Shown here: positions 25,143 to 33,964 of the stretch, one piece after another
Layout: the number at the start of each line of letters is the position of its first letter
Position numbering within the stretch: the stretch's first letter is position 1
DNA from: Caulobacter sp. UNC279MFTsu5.1
Lineage (GTDB): Bacteria; Pseudomonadota; Alphaproteobacteria; Caulobacterales; Caulobacteraceae
DNA length: 64,000 bases
Direction of reading: 5' to 3'
Assembly: GCF_900114015.1 (NCBI RefSeq)
Contig: NZ_FORN01000005.1
Location: 124,001 to 188,000, forward strand
Translations under genes and position numbers: made by a program
The notes under the pieces: generated by a model
Databases searched by the model: none
What the model was told of the DNA's origin: nothing
What the model saw: only the letters and a program-made list of their open reading frames with translations

Positions 25143-28055
25143 ATGACGGTGGAAGAGGGTCACGCCACAGTGCGCGCCATGACTCGCCTGCTCGAACGCC
25201 TCACCCCCTGCGGCCCCGTGGTCGATCCCAAGGCCGCCGAGCGGGCGCACGAGGCGATCACCCGGCGGGTCGGCGAGGCCGCGCCCCTGGTCGAGGCCGC
25301 CTGGCCGGCCCTGGCGCCGATCTTCGCCGCCTCGCCCTACCTGACCGGCCTGGCGCGCCGCGACGGCAAGCGCCTGCCCGCGATCCTGGACGGTGACCCC
25401 GAGGCGCGGCTGGGCCAGATCCTGGCCGCCGCCGAGGCCGTCGCCGCCGAGCCCGACTTCGAGGCCGCCCGCCGTCTGATGCGCGAGCTGAAGGCCGACC
25501 TGCACCTGCTGACCGCCCTGTGCGACCTCGGCGGGGTCTGGGACCTGGACGCGGTGACCGCCGCCCTGACCCGCTTCGCCGACGCGACCCTGCACGCGTC
25601 CCTGGCCCAGGCCGTGCGGCTGGAGGTGGCGCGCGGGGCCCTGACCCGCGTGGGCGAGGGCCCGGACGGCCCGGCCCCGGGCCTGTTCTGCGTCGCCATG
25701 GGCAAGCACGGGGCCTTCGAGCTCAACTATTCCAGCGACATCGACTTCTCGATCTTCTACGCGCCCGAGGCCCTGCCGGTCGCCGAGGGCGTCGAGCCGC
25801 AGGGCGTGGCGGTGCGCATCGCCAACCACCTGGGCCGGCTGCTGGCCGAGCGTACGGTCGACGGCTACGTGTTCCGCATCGATCTGCGCCTGCGTCCGGA
25901 CCCGTCCTCGACCCCGCCGGCCATGCCGGTCGACGCGGCCCTCGACTACTACGAGAGCGTCGGCCAGAACTGGGAGCGGGCGGCGCACATCAAGGCGCGG
26001 ATCGCGGCCGGCGACCGGGCCCGCGGCGAGGTGTTCCTGGCCGAGCTGCAGCCGTTCATCTGGCGCAAGAACCTCGACTTCGCGGCCATCGCCGACATCC
26101 ACTCGATCAAGCGCCAGATCCACGCCTACAAGGTGGACGACCGGCTGACCGCCAAGGGGGCGGACCTGAAGCTGGGGCGCGGCGGCATCCGCGAGATCGA
26201 GTTCTTCGTCCAGACCCAGCAGCTGATCCTGGGCGGCCGCCATCCCGGCCTGCGCAGCCCTCGGACCCTCGACGCCCTGGCCGCCCTGTCGGACGCGGGG
26301 CATGTCACCCCCGAGGACCGCGACTACCTGACCAGGGCCTATCGCGACCTGCGCGCCCTGGAGCACCGGGCCCAGATGATCGCCGACGACCAGACCCACA
26401 AGCTTCCGGAGTCCGACGCCGACCGCAGGAAGGTGGCGGCCCTGTGGGGGCATGGCGCCCTGCGCAGCTTCGACGCGGTGGTCGGCCAGGTGCTCAAGGG
26501 CGTGAACCGCCGCTATGGCGCGCTGTTCAAGGGCGAGGAGGCGCTGTCCTCGCGGTTCGGCAGCCTGGTGTTCACCGGCGTCGAGGACGATCCGGAGACC
26601 CTGGCGACCCTGAAGCGCATGGGCTTTTCCCATCCCGAACGGGTGGCCGCCACCATCCGCGGCTGGCACCACGGTCATATCGCCGCCACCCGCACCGAGA
26701 GGGGCCGCGAGCTGTTCACCCGCCTGGCCCCGCGCCTGCTGGACGCCGCCAACGCCACCGGCGCGCCGGACGACGCCTTCAACCGGTTCGGCGACTTCTT
26801 CGCGGGGCTCAGCAGCGGCGTGCAGATCCAGTCGCTGTTCCTGGCCCAGCCGCGTTTGTTCGAGCTGATCGTCGAGGTCATGGCCTTCGCCCCGCGCCTG
26901 GCCAGCACCCTGGCCCGGCGGCCCACGGCCCTCGACGCCCTGCTCGACCCGGCCTTCTTCGGCCCCATCGAGATGCCCAGGGACGCCCCCTGGGACCCGG
27001 CCGACTTCGAGGGGGCGATGGACGCCGCGCGGCGGCTGTTCCGCGACCAGAGCTTCCGGATCGGCGTGCGGGTGATCAGCGGCACGGCCGGGGCCCGCGA
27101 CGCCGGCGCCGCCTTCGCCGACCTGGCCGACCTGATCGTCGGCGGCCTGGCCCCGGCCGCCCTGGCCGAGGTCGAGCGGCTGGGCGGCGCCTTCCCGGGC
27201 CAGGTGGCGGTGGTCGCCCTGGGCAAGGCCGGCTCGCGCGAGATGACCGCCAAGTCGGACCTGGACCTGATGACGCTCTATGCGGCCGACGATCCAGCCG
27301 CCATGTCGGCGATCAAGGGCTGGGCCGCCGACAGCTTCTACGCCCGCTTCACCCAGCGCCTGACCTCGGCCCTGTCGGCCCCGACCGGCGAAGGCACGCT
27401 GTACGAGGTGGACCTGAAGCTGCGGCCCTCGGGCACCAAGGGGCCGGTGGCGGTCAGCTTCGCGGCCTTCGAGGACTATTACGAGCGCGAGGCCGAGACC
27501 TGGGAGCTGCAGGCTCTTACCCGCGCGCGAGTGATCTGGGCCTCGTCCCCCGCCTTCCAGACCCGCGCCGAGGCGGCGATCGCCGTCGCCCTGCGCCGGG
27601 CCCGCGACCCGGGCAAGACCGCCGTCGACGTGCTGGAGATGCGCCAGCTGATGGAGGACGAGCGGCCCGGCAAGGGCGACTGGGACCTGAAGCTCGCCCC
27701 CGGCGGCCTGGTCGACATCGAATTCGCCGCCCAGTTCCTGCAGCTGGCTCACGCGGCCGGCGGCGGGCCGCTGGCGCAGAACACCGGCGAGGCCCTGGCC
27801 GCCCTGGCGCGCGCGGGGCTTGGCGACGCGGCGGCCCTGGCGGCCCTGGAGGCGGCCTGGCGGCTGGAGCAGGACCTGTCGCAGCTGCTGAAGGTGGCGC
27901 TGGAGGACGGCCACCACCCCGACACCGAGCCCAAGGCGTTCCGGGCGCTGCTGGCCCGGGCCGGAGGCGTGCGCGAGTTCCGGTCGCTGAAGACCAAGCT
28001 GGCCAAGGCGAAGGTCGAGGCGCGAGCGGCGTTCGAGGCGGTGGTGAAGGCCTGA
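25143..28055 (+). CDS. glnE: Bifunctional glutamine synthetase adenylyltransferase/deadenylase
   Basis: This 970-residue protein adenylylates and deadenylylates glutamine synthetase in response to PII and glutamine. It has two nucleotidyltransferase domains, each with its acidic pair: the N-terminal AR-type domain at GKHGAFELNYSSDIDFSIFY and the C-terminal AT domain at LGKAGSREMTAKSDLDLMTL, with the intervening helical regulator region (GVQIQSLFLAQPRLFELIV). The C-terminal part contains LAPGGLVDIEFAAQFLQL. The length is normal. ATG 25143 is preceded very closely by AGGGG; ATG 25179 is an alternative start. Confidence 0.95.
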   Translation: MTVEEGHATVRAMTRLLERLTPCGPVVDPKAAERAHEAITRRVGEAAPLVEAAWPALAPIFAASPYLTGLARRDGKRLPAILDGDPEARLGQILAAAEAVAAEPDFEAARRLMRELKADLHLLTALCDLGGVWDLDAVTAALTRFADATLHASLAQAVRLEVARGALTRVGEGPDGPAPGLFCVAMGKHGAFELNYSSDIDFSIFYAPEALPVAEGVEPQGVAVRIANHLGRLLAERTVDGYVFRIDLRLRPDPSSTPPAMPVDAALDYYESVGQNWERAAHIKARIAAGDRARGEVFLAELQPFIWRKNLDFAAIADIHSIKRQIHAYKVDDRLTAKGADLKLGRGGIREIEFFVQTQQLILGGRHPGLRSPRTLDALAALSDAGHVTPEDRDYLTRAYRDLRALEHRAQMIADDQTHKLPESDADRRKVAALWGHGALRSFDAVVGQVLKGVNRRYGALFKGEEALSSRFGSLVFTGVEDDPETLATLKRMGFSHPERVAATIRGWHHGHIAATRTERGRELFTRLAPRLLDAANATGAPDDAFNRFGDFFAGLSSGVQIQSLFLAQPRLFELIVEVMAFAPRLASTLARRPTALDALLDPAFFGPIEMPRDAPWDPADFEGAMDAARRLFRDQSFRIGVRVISGTAGARDAGAAFADLADLIVGGLAPAALAEVERLGGAFPGQVAVVALGKAGSREMTAKSDLDLMTLYAADDPAAMSAIKGWAADSFYARFTQRLTSALSAPTGEGTLYEVDLKLRPSGTKGPVAVSFAAFEDYYEREAETWELQALTRARVIWASSPAFQTRAEAAIAVALRRARDPGKTAVDVLEMRQLMEDERPGKGDWDLKLAPGGLVDIEFAAQFLQLAHAAGGGPLAQNTGEALAALARAGLGDAAALAALEAAWRLEQDLSQLLKVALEDGHHPDTEPKAFRALLARAGGVREFRSLKTKLAKAKVEARAAFEAVVKA

Positions 28056-28106
28056 CACCCGGAGGGGGCGCGCGTTCGTGCGACGAAGCGCGCCCCAAGC
28101 GTCCGG

Positions 28107-28478
28107 CTAGACCGTTTCCAGCTTTCGAGCGGCCGTCAGGTGCTTCACATAGGCCTCGTCGGTGGTGAAGGGGATCTCCTTCACGTCGATCAGCAGGCGC
28201 TTGTTCTGCCCGACGATCAGGATCTTGGGCAGGTAGAAGCCGCCGAACACGCCGTGGACGGCGTAGGGCGTCGTCCCCTGGCCCAGGGGACCGGTCCAAC
28301 CCATCACGTCGATCGCCAGGCCGCCGACGAAATGGGGGTCGCGGACCAGCTGGATGCCGCTGGTGAAGTTGGGCGCGTGGCCCTTGACGTTGACGCTGAA
28401 GAAGCCCGGTTCGCGCAGGCCGGTCCAGACGTAGGTCGCCTCGGCCGTGTCGAAAGGCTCAGGACCATAGAAACCCAT
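28107..28478 (-). CDS. Hypothetical small beta-rich protein
   Basis: 123 residues, starting MGFYGPEPFDTAEATYVWTG, with GGGAG 7 bases upstream. Short beta-forming stretches alternate with Gly/Pro turns (GFFSVNVKGH, GGLAIDVMGWTGPLG, KRLLIDVKEIPFTTDEAY). There is no signal peptide or membrane segment. I do not recognise the family. It is divergent from msrP across a 252-bp region, and its 3' end faces glnE. Confidence 0.65.
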   Translation of the reverse strand: MGFYGPEPFDTAEATYVWTGLREPGFFSVNVKGHAPNFTSGIQLVRDPHFVGGLAIDVMGWTGPLGQGTTPYAVHGVFGGFYLPKILIVGQNKRLLIDVKEIPFTTDEAYVKHLTAARKLETV

Positions 28479-28730
28479 GACGCTCTCCCTGTGTCTCGAG
28501 TGGATCGTCCGCCGGCCGGCATGGACCGACGGAGGACGACGTCGCCGACGGTCGGCGGCGCTCGAGTGCGATCTATGCGCGAAATCGATCAAAATGCTAG
28601 TTAAAAGTGTATGGCGGCTTATCTCGCCTTTTTGGCGATCGCGCACGGCGCCGAGCGAGAACCGCCTTTGGCCTGTAACCATTGGACCGTTCAGGACGTA
28701 TCTTCCAGGGTAGCCTCCCCGGAGCCCGCC

Positions 28731-29651
28731 ATGCTGATCCGCCACGCCCCCGACCTGACCGACAACGACGTCACCGACCAGGCCCTGTACCTGCGGCGGC
28801 GCGAGTTCATCGGCGGGGCGGCGGGGCTGGGGCTGCTGGCGGCGGCCGGGACGGCCGGCGCGCGAGGCCTGGCCTACAAGCCGGGCTTCTCGACCACCGA
28901 GACGCCGACCCCGAAGAAGGACATCACCAGTTACAACAACTTCTACGAATTCGGGGTCAACAAGGACGACCCGTCCGAGAACGCCGGCGCGCTGAAGACC
29001 CGTCCCTGGACGGTCCGCGTCGACGGCGAGTGCGAAAAGCCGGCCAGTTTCGCCATCGACGACCTGATCAAGGGCCAGAAGCTGGAGGAGCGCATCTACC
29101 GCATGCGCTGCGTCGAGGGCTGGTCGATGGTGATCCCCTGGGTGGGTTTCCCGCTCAAGGACCTGCTGGCCCAGGTCAAGCCGACCTCCAAGGCCAAGTT
29201 CGTCGCCTTCGAGACCCTGATGCGGCCGTCCGAAATGCCCGGCCAGCGCTGGGACACCCTGCGGTGGCCCTATCGCGAAGGCCTGCGCATCGACGAGGCG
29301 GTCCACCCGCTGACGATCCTGGCCGTGGGCCTCTACGGCGACGTCCTGCCCAACCAGAACGGCGCGCCGCTGCGGCTGGTCGTGCCGTGGAAGTACGGCT
29401 TCAAGGGCGCCAAGTCGATCGTGCGGATCAGCCTGGTCGAGCGCATGCCGGCGACCGCCTGGAACCTGCTGGCCCCCCGCGAGTACGGCTTCTATTCCAA
29501 CGTCAACCCGGCCGTGGACCATCCGCGCTGGTCGCAGGCCACCGAGCGCCGGATCGGCGAATTCCGCCGTCGCGAGACCCTGCCGTTCAACGGCTACGGC
29601 CAGTATGTCGCCGACCTCTATCGCGGCATGGACCTGAAGCGGGACTTCTGA
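28731..29651 (+). CDS. msrP: Periplasmic methionine-sulfoxide reductase catalytic subunit MsrP (YedY)
   Basis: The protein has 306 residues with a Tat signal ([20 protein letters not shown], about residues 21-40), consistent with export of a folded molybdopterin protein. The Cys ligand to molybdenum is Cys127 in [24 protein letters not shown] and [15 protein letters not shown] are MsrP hallmarks. It reduces oxidised methionine in periplasmic proteins using electrons from MsrQ. ATG 28731 follows GGAG closely. Its stop overlaps the msrQ start (TGATG). Confidence 0.93.
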   Translation: MLIRHAPDLTDNDVTDQALYLRRREFIGGAAGLGLLAAAGTAGARGLAYKPGFSTTETPTPKKDITSYNNFYEFGVNKDDPSENAGALKTRPWTVRVDGECEKPASFAIDDLIKGQKLEERIYRMRCVEGWSMVIPWVGFPLKDLLAQVKPTSKAKFVAFETLMRPSEMPGQRWDTLRWPYREGLRIDEAVHPLTILAVGLYGDVLPNQNGAPLRLVVPWKYGFKGAKSIVRISLVERMPATAWNLLAPREYGFYSNVNPAVDHPRWSQATERRIGEFRRRETLPFNGYGQYVADLYRGMDLKRDF

Positions 29652-30382
29652 TGGCGCTGCGCGACCCCCTCAGTCGCTTCGCGCCAGCTCCCCCAAGGGG
29701 GGAGAATCTGGCTCGGCGTAGATCCTCCCCCTCTGGGGGAGGTGTCGGCAAAGCCGACGGAGGGGGCAGGCGCAAGCGCCCCTCGAAAACCCGGGACAAC
29801 CTGGTCTACGCCGCCGTCTGGCTGGCCTGTTTCGCGCCGTTGGCCTGGCTGGCCTGGCGGGGGTTCAGCGGCGAGCTGGGCACCAATCCGATCGAGGCCG
29901 TGATCCGCCAGATCGGCGTCTGGGGCCTGCGCCTGCTGCTGGTCGGCCTGGCGATCACCCCGGCCGCGCGGATCCTGAAGAAGCCGCGCCTAGTCCGTTT
30001 CCGCCGCACCATCGGCCTGTTCGCCTTCAGCTATATCGGCCTGCACCTGCTGACCTATATCGGCGTCGACCTGTTCTTCGACTGGGGCCAACTGTGGAAG
30101 GACATCGTCAAGCGGCCGTTCATCACCCTGGGCATGGCCGGCTTCATACTGCTGGTCCCGCTGGCTGTGACCTCGACCAACGGCTGGGTGGTCCGCCTGG
30201 GGCGGGCCACCTGGCAGAAGCTACATTGGCTGATCTATCTGATCGTGCCGCTGGGCGTGGTCCACTACTACCTGCTGGTCAAGGCCGACCACCGGCCGCC
30301 GCTGGTCTATGCGGCGATCCTGGCGGTGCTGCTGGGCTGGCGGGTGTGGGACGCGTGGGAGCGGCGTCGCGCCAAGGCCTGA
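29651..30382 (+). CDS. msrQ: Heme-containing membrane subunit MsrQ (YedZ) with repeat-derived N-terminus
   Basis: 243 residues. From about residue 46 it is a normal MsrQ: LVYAAVWLACFAPLAWLAW, RRTIGLFAFSYIGLHLLTYI with heme His, TNGWVVRLG and WQKLHWLIYLIVPLGVVHYY, six membrane segments in all. It carries electrons from the quinone pool or flavin to MsrP. Residues 5 to about 39 are encoded by a palindromic repeat (29663-29768) and are Arg/Pro/Gly-rich, unlike any MsrQ N-terminus. Ordinary MsrQ is about 200 residues. The overlap with the msrP stop fixes the start. Confidence 0.9.
   Translation: MALRDPLSRFAPAPPRGENLARRRSSPSGGGVGKADGGGRRKRPSKTRDNLVYAAVWLACFAPLAWLAWRGFSGELGTNPIEAVIRQIGVWGLRLLLVGLAITPAARILKKPRLVRFRRTIGLFAFSYIGLHLLTYIGVDLFFDWGQLWKDIVKRPFITLGMAGFILLVPLAVTSTNGWVVRLGRATWQKLHWLIYLIVPLGVVHYYLLVKADHRPPLVYAAILAVLLGWRVWDAWERRRAKA
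29663..29768. repeat. Palindromic repeat inside msrQ
   Basis: About 106 bp beginning near GACCCCCTCAGTCGC and ending near GACGGAGGGGGC. The interior has CTCCCCC..GGGGGGAG, CTCCCCC..GGGGGAG and GTCGGC..GCCGAC hairpins. It lies in frame in the first 40 codons of msrQ. It is related in its end motifs (CCCCCTC / GAGGGGG) to family D. Confidence 0.8.
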
Positions 30383-30394
30383 ACGCTCCACGGT

Positions 30395-30499
30395 TGTCAT
30401 CCCGGAAGCCTCGCAGAGGCTGTCCGGGATCCAGGAGACTGGGCGAAGGCGTTGCGTTCACCTGGATCCCGGACAGCGCTGCGCGCTTCCGGGATGACA
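30395..30499. repeat. Palindromic repeat, family C, copy 1
   Basis: 105 bp with ends TGTCATCCCGGAAGC and GCTTCCGGGATGACA, and inner TGTCCGGGATCC and GGATCCCGGACA. It lies between msrQ and the convergent LprI-like gene, where it could also act as a two-way terminator. The second copy is at 38973-39080. Confidence 0.9.
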
Positions 30500-30513
30500 G
30501 CGGTGAGAGAGCG

Positions 30514-31197
30514 TCAAAACATCTCCGCTTCCGGATCCCGCGTCTGATCGCGCATCCACCATCCGCCCAGCTTCGCGCCGCCGCAGGGGCCCTTCTGGGT
30601 CAGCACCACCTGGTCGGCGCTGAACGCCGCGTCCAGCCGGCAGGCGTCGGGACCCGTCCCGGTCAGCGGGAAGGCCACGACGGTCTGGCCGGGGACGACC
30701 TTCACCTTGGCGGTCTCGTCGGTGAAGCCCTGGGAGGCGTTCGCGTCGGTCAGCTGGTAGGCGAAGTCCAGGCCGGTCGGCGTGGCCTTGATGCGCAGGA
30801 AATCCTGGCCGCGCGCATAGATCCCGCTCAGCCGGAAGCCCGGGCTCCTCAGCACCGCGATGCGATCGGCATGGATGGTCCGCAGGCAGGACAGGGCGGT
30901 CCCGTCGTCCTCGCAAAGGATCCCGCCTCCGCTCATTCCCGGCGTCTCCAAGGCGCGCGAGCCCATCCAACCGCGCTGAGACATCTTCACATAGGCGGCG
31001 ATCTGGCCGTCCCAGGCCTTCAGCGCCTCGCCATAGGCCTTGGCCAGATCCTCGTCCTGGTGCGACAGCTGCGGGTCCTTGCAGATCAGCTTCTCGACCT
31101 TGGTCCGGGCCTTGGCGCAGTCGAAGCTGGCGGCGGCGGCCAGCGACGGGGCCAGGGCGGCCAGCAGCAGGGCCGAAAGCGCGGCGAGACGGGTCAT
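30514..31197 (-). CDS. Secreted LprI-like (DUF1311) protein
   Basis: 227 residues from ATG 31197, with GGAG upstream; an adjacent GTG at 31200 is possible. The signal peptide is about 1-22 (ending AAA). The LprI N-terminal domain follows: ASFDCAKARTKVEKLICKDP and LAKAYGEALKAW, with paired Cys. The C-terminal half is a separate beta-rich domain (LRIKATPTGLDFAYQLTD) ending WWMRDQTRDPEAEMF. LprI-type proteins include lysozyme inhibitors, but most are uncharacterised. It starts directly after the stop of a related gene, giving a tandem pair. Confidence 0.75.
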   Translation of the reverse strand: MTRLAALSALLLAALAPSLAAAASFDCAKARTKVEKLICKDPQLSHQDEDLAKAYGEALKAWDGQIAAYVKMSQRGWMGSRALETPGMSGGGILCEDDGTALSCLRTIHADRIAVLRSPGFRLSGIYARGQDFLRIKATPTGLDFAYQLTDANASQGFTDETAKVKVVPGQTVVAFPLTGTGPDACRLDAAFSADQVVLTQKGPCGGAKLGGWWMRDQTRDPEAEMF

Positions 31198-31200
31198 CAC

Positions 31201-31854
31201 CTACTCCAAAAGATAGGGCGACTTGGCCGGATCGCGCCGGAACACCCGCGAATCCGTCCCCAGCGCGCAACGCTCGGTCTTCGGCGCCGACAGGGTCGCC
31301 ACGTCCGGCGTGAAGGCCAGGACGCGCGGGCAGCCGGCGTCGTCGAAGCTCAACCTGCCCGACGCGTCGACGTCGCCCTTGGCCTGCAGCAGCATGTTCC
31401 CCTTGGGATCGGGGCAGATGTAGAGCTCGACATCGATACCGGCGTCCGGGTAGCCGGGCGTGACGTCCAGATAGACCCCGTCGTCCGGGCAGCGTCCGGC
31501 CACATAGCGGCCCATCCACTTCAGGCTGGGATGGGTCAGGAAGGTCAGGCGGCGCTGATAGTCCTGCCTCAGGCAGGCGATGTCGGCCTTGCAGATGGCG
31601 TTGCGATCCTTCAGCCACCCCCGCTGCTCGTTGCGGATGAAAGTCGACCAGTTCCCCGCCGGCCACAGGCCCTGGGCGGCCTTGAACGCCGCGGCCACCT
31701 GCTCGTCCAGCTTGGAGACCACGGCGTCCTTGCAGATCGCCTTCTCGGTGGGCGCGCCGGCCTTGGCGCAGTCGAAGCTGGCGGACCAGGTCGCCTCGGG
31801 CGCGGCGAGGAAGATCAGGGCGGCGACGCCGGCCCAACAGGCGATGCGAACCAT
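31201..31854 (-). CDS. Secreted LprI-like (DUF1311) protein, upstream paralogue
   Basis: 217 residues. The signal peptide is about 1-24. The mature protein begins SASFDCAKAGAPTEKAICKD, followed by VVSKLDEQVAAAFKAAQ, NWSTFIRNEQRGWLKDRNAI and CLRQDYQRRL, the LprI/DUF1311 pattern with conserved Cys pairs and the RGWL block. The C-terminal domain has further Cys (CPDDGVYLDV, YICPDPKG, CPRVLAF). It is co-directional with, and abuts, the paralogue downstream, which shares the N-terminal domain but not the C-terminal one. Confidence 0.75.
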   Translation of the reverse strand: MVRIACWAGVAALIFLAAPEATWSASFDCAKAGAPTEKAICKDAVVSKLDEQVAAAFKAAQGLWPAGNWSTFIRNEQRGWLKDRNAICKADIACLRQDYQRRLTFLTHPSLKWMGRYVAGRCPDDGVYLDVTPGYPDAGIDVELYICPDPKGNMLLQAKGDVDASGRLSFDDAGCPRVLAFTPDVATLSAPKTERCALGTDSRVFRRDPAKSPYLLE

Positions 31855-31903
31855 TCGGAACCCTCCCGGATCGAGGCCCGGGCAAGGGTAACCGAGAACG
31901 ACG

Positions 31904-33151
31904 TTATCCGATAGGCTTGGCCTTGGCGGCTTCCTTGGCCGCGTAGTCCTGGGCCTGGCGGACGATGCGCAGCACGTTGCCGCCCCAGATCGCCGCCACG
32001 TCGGCGTCGGTGTAGCCGGCCGCCTTCAGCCGGGCGGTGACCTTGGGCAGGTCGGCGACGTCCTCGAAGCCGATCACCCCGCCGCCGCCGTCCCAGTCGG
32101 CGCCGATCCCCACATGCTCGGGCCCGACCACCTTCAGGGTGTGGGTGAGGCTGGCCATGAAGTCCTCGAAGCTGGCGCGCACCGGCGGGAACTTCGCGTC
32201 GACCTCGGCGCGCTTCTTCAGATAGGCGACCATTTCGGCCTCGGTCGCCGTCTCGCTGTCGGGCGCGGTTCCCAGGGCCTTCAGGGCGGCCAGGCGCTCG
32301 GGGCTGGCGGCGGTGTTCTTCAGATAGACCGAGTTGATGCAGATCACCCCGCCGGCGTCGGCGATCTTCTTCAGCCGGCCGTCGTCCAGATTACGCGGAT
32401 GGTCGTAGATCGCCTTGGCGCCCGAGTGCGAGGCGATGATCGGGACCTTCGACAGCTGCACGGCCTGGTCGACCACGTCGTCGGAGGCGTGGCTGACGTC
32501 GATCAATATGCCCAGCCGGTTGGCCTCGGCCAGCCAACGCAGGCCCAGCGGCGAGAAGCCGTGCCAGATCGGCTTGTCGGTCGAGCTGTCGGCGAACTGG
32601 TTGTTCTTGAAGTGCACCGGCCCGGCCATCCGCACGCCGGTCTTATAGAAGGTGTCCATCAGGGTGAGGTCCTCACCCATCGGCCAGCTGTTCTCCATGC
32701 TCTGGAAGACGAACTTCTTGCCGGCCTTGTTGATCCGCTCGGCGTCGTCGGCGGTGTAGGCCAGCTCGAACTTATCACCGTGGGCCGCGACCATCTCGCG
32801 GATCTGCGTGGCGCGCTCCAGGGCGAAGTCGCGGGCCTGGCGATAGCCTTCGGCGGTCAGGGCGCCCTGGGCCGTGTAGATCACGAAGAACCCGCCATCC
32901 AGGCCGCCGGCGTCCATGCGCGGCAGGTCGACCTGGGTGCCGTCGGCCCTGACCTCGTGCCGCTCGACCATGCTCCAACCCTGGCGGGCGAAGTGTTCGG
33001 GCGTGTCGAGGTGGGTGTCGAGCGTCAGGGCCTTCTCGTGCAGGGCGCGGTCGGCCTTGGAGACCGCGGCTTCGGCCGCCCGGCTCGCGAGAGGGACGGC
33101 GGCGGCGAGCAGGGCGGCGGAGCCGAGCAGGGCGGTCAGCAGGCGGGACAT
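31904..33151 (-). CDS. Secreted membrane-dipeptidase-family (M19) zinc peptidase
   Basis: 415 residues from ATG 33151 (GGAG 6 bases upstream), with a signal peptide (about 1-25). The M19 zinc site is seen in [12 protein letters not shown] (HxD), the bridging Glu region MENSWPM, and the His residues in [13 protein letters not shown] and [25 protein letters not shown] is the C-terminal family motif. Renal-dipeptidase-type enzymes hydrolyse dipeptides, including some D-amino-acid dipeptides, so a periplasmic peptide-scavenging role is likely. A family-A repeat lies just upstream of its start. Confidence 0.88.
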   Translation of the reverse strand: MSRLLTALLGSAALLAAAVPLASRAAEAAVSKADRALHEKALTLDTHLDTPEHFARQGWSMVERHEVRADGTQVDLPRMDAGGLDGGFFVIYTAQGALTAEGYRQARDFALERATQIREMVAAHGDKFELAYTADDAERINKAGKKFVFQSMENSWPMGEDLTLMDTFYKTGVRMAGPVHFKNNQFADSSTDKPIWHGFSPLGLRWLAEANRLGILIDVSHASDDVVDQAVQLSKVPIIASHSGAKAIYDHPRNLDDGRLKKIADAGGVICINSVYLKNTAASPERLAALKALGTAPDSETATEAEMVAYLKKRAEVDAKFPPVRASFEDFMASLTHTLKVVGPEHVGIGADWDGGGGVIGFEDVADLPKVTARLKAAGYTDADVAAIWGGNVLRIVRQAQDYAAKEAAKAKPIG

Positions 33152-33223
33152 CTGGACTCCGACATGGCGTTTGGCGCGGCCACGCTCGGGGATCGGGGCG
33201 GCGGGGTCAAGGTGGAGGCGTCG

Positions 33224-33330
33224 CACTTGCCCCTACCTGACCGCTTCGCGGTCTGTCGCGGCGAGGGGGCGGAGCCTCGCGCTCTTCCCCCTATGGGGGA
33301 AGACGGCCGAAGGCCAGTAGGGGGCAAGTG
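33224..33330. repeat. Palindromic repeat, family A, copy 2
   Basis: 107 bp with ends CACTTGCCCC and GGGGCAAGTG. It shares an unbroken block of over 30 bases (starting CTGACCGCTTCGCGGT) with the copy inside the NlpC/P60 gene at 2045-2150. It lies between the dipeptidase start and the stop of the RcnB-like gene, both on the minus strand. Confidence 0.9.
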
Positions 33331-33359
33331 TTCGCCGCACGAGCACCTGCCCCCTGTTC

Positions 33360-33884
33360 CTAGTAGAACGCCCCGTAGATGACGTCGTCGATCCGCCCGG
33401 TGCGGGTGTCGACCAACAGCAGGTCGGGGCCGTAGCGCACCCAGCGATAGCCCCACGGCGGACCCTCCAGGCCCATGCGCCAGTAGTCCTCGTAATAATA
33501 GCCCGGCGCCAGGAACAGCGCCGGCAGGATCAGGCCGACGGTCCAGCGCCGATAGCGATAGCCGCGCGGATAGCGCCAGCGCGGGCCCCGGATCGGCCGG
33601 AAGCCGGGCGGGCGTCCGGCGCCGGGGCGGTGCGGACCCAGCGGGGGCGGCGGGCGCGGTCTCGGCGGCGGGCGATGGCCGCCCGGTGGCGGACGGGGCC
33701 TGGGCGGCGGTTTTGGCGTCGGCCGAGGCGGCGGGCCGGGCGAAGGCCTCGACGGCGGGCCCGCGCCGGGACGCCCGCCGCCCGGATGGCCGCCGGGCCT
33801 GCCGTGCTGTTCGTTCGACTGGGCTAGGCCGACGCCCGGGATCAGAAGTCCCAGGACCGAGCCGAGGAGAAGACGTCGATTCAT
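33360..33884 (-). CDS. RcnB-like secreted protein with Pro-rich linker
   Basis: 174 residues. The signal peptide is about 1-21. A Pro/Gly/Arg-rich low-complexity stretch fills residues about 27-100. The C-terminal domain ends GPPWGYRWVRYGPDLLLVD, then TRTGRIDDVIYGAFY, the RcnB/DUF family signature. RcnB in E. coli is a periplasmic protein affecting nickel and cobalt efflux; many alphaproteobacterial relatives have no assigned role. The gene stands alone between a repeat and radC. Confidence 0.75.
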   Translation of the reverse strand: MNRRLLLGSVLGLLIPGVGLAQSNEQHGRPGGHPGGGRPGAGPPSRPSPGPPPRPTPKPPPRPRPPPGGHRPPPRPRPPPPLGPHRPGAGRPPGFRPIRGPRWRYPRGYRYRRWTVGLILPALFLAPGYYYEDYWRMGLEGPPWGYRWVRYGPDLLLVDTRTGRIDDVIYGAFY

Positions 33885-33964
33885 CGCGATCCTCCAGGAA
33901 GCCCCCCGGCTGTAACGCGACTATAGGCTGTATGCGGAAATCGGGAAGGGGCCGTCCCGCGCGC

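Noticed and set aside
23847..28058. Minus-strand open frame of about 1400 codons opposite the aldolase and glnE
   Set aside because: It is antisense to two genes with clear protein families, and its translation is low-complexity Gln/Gly/Arg/Val.
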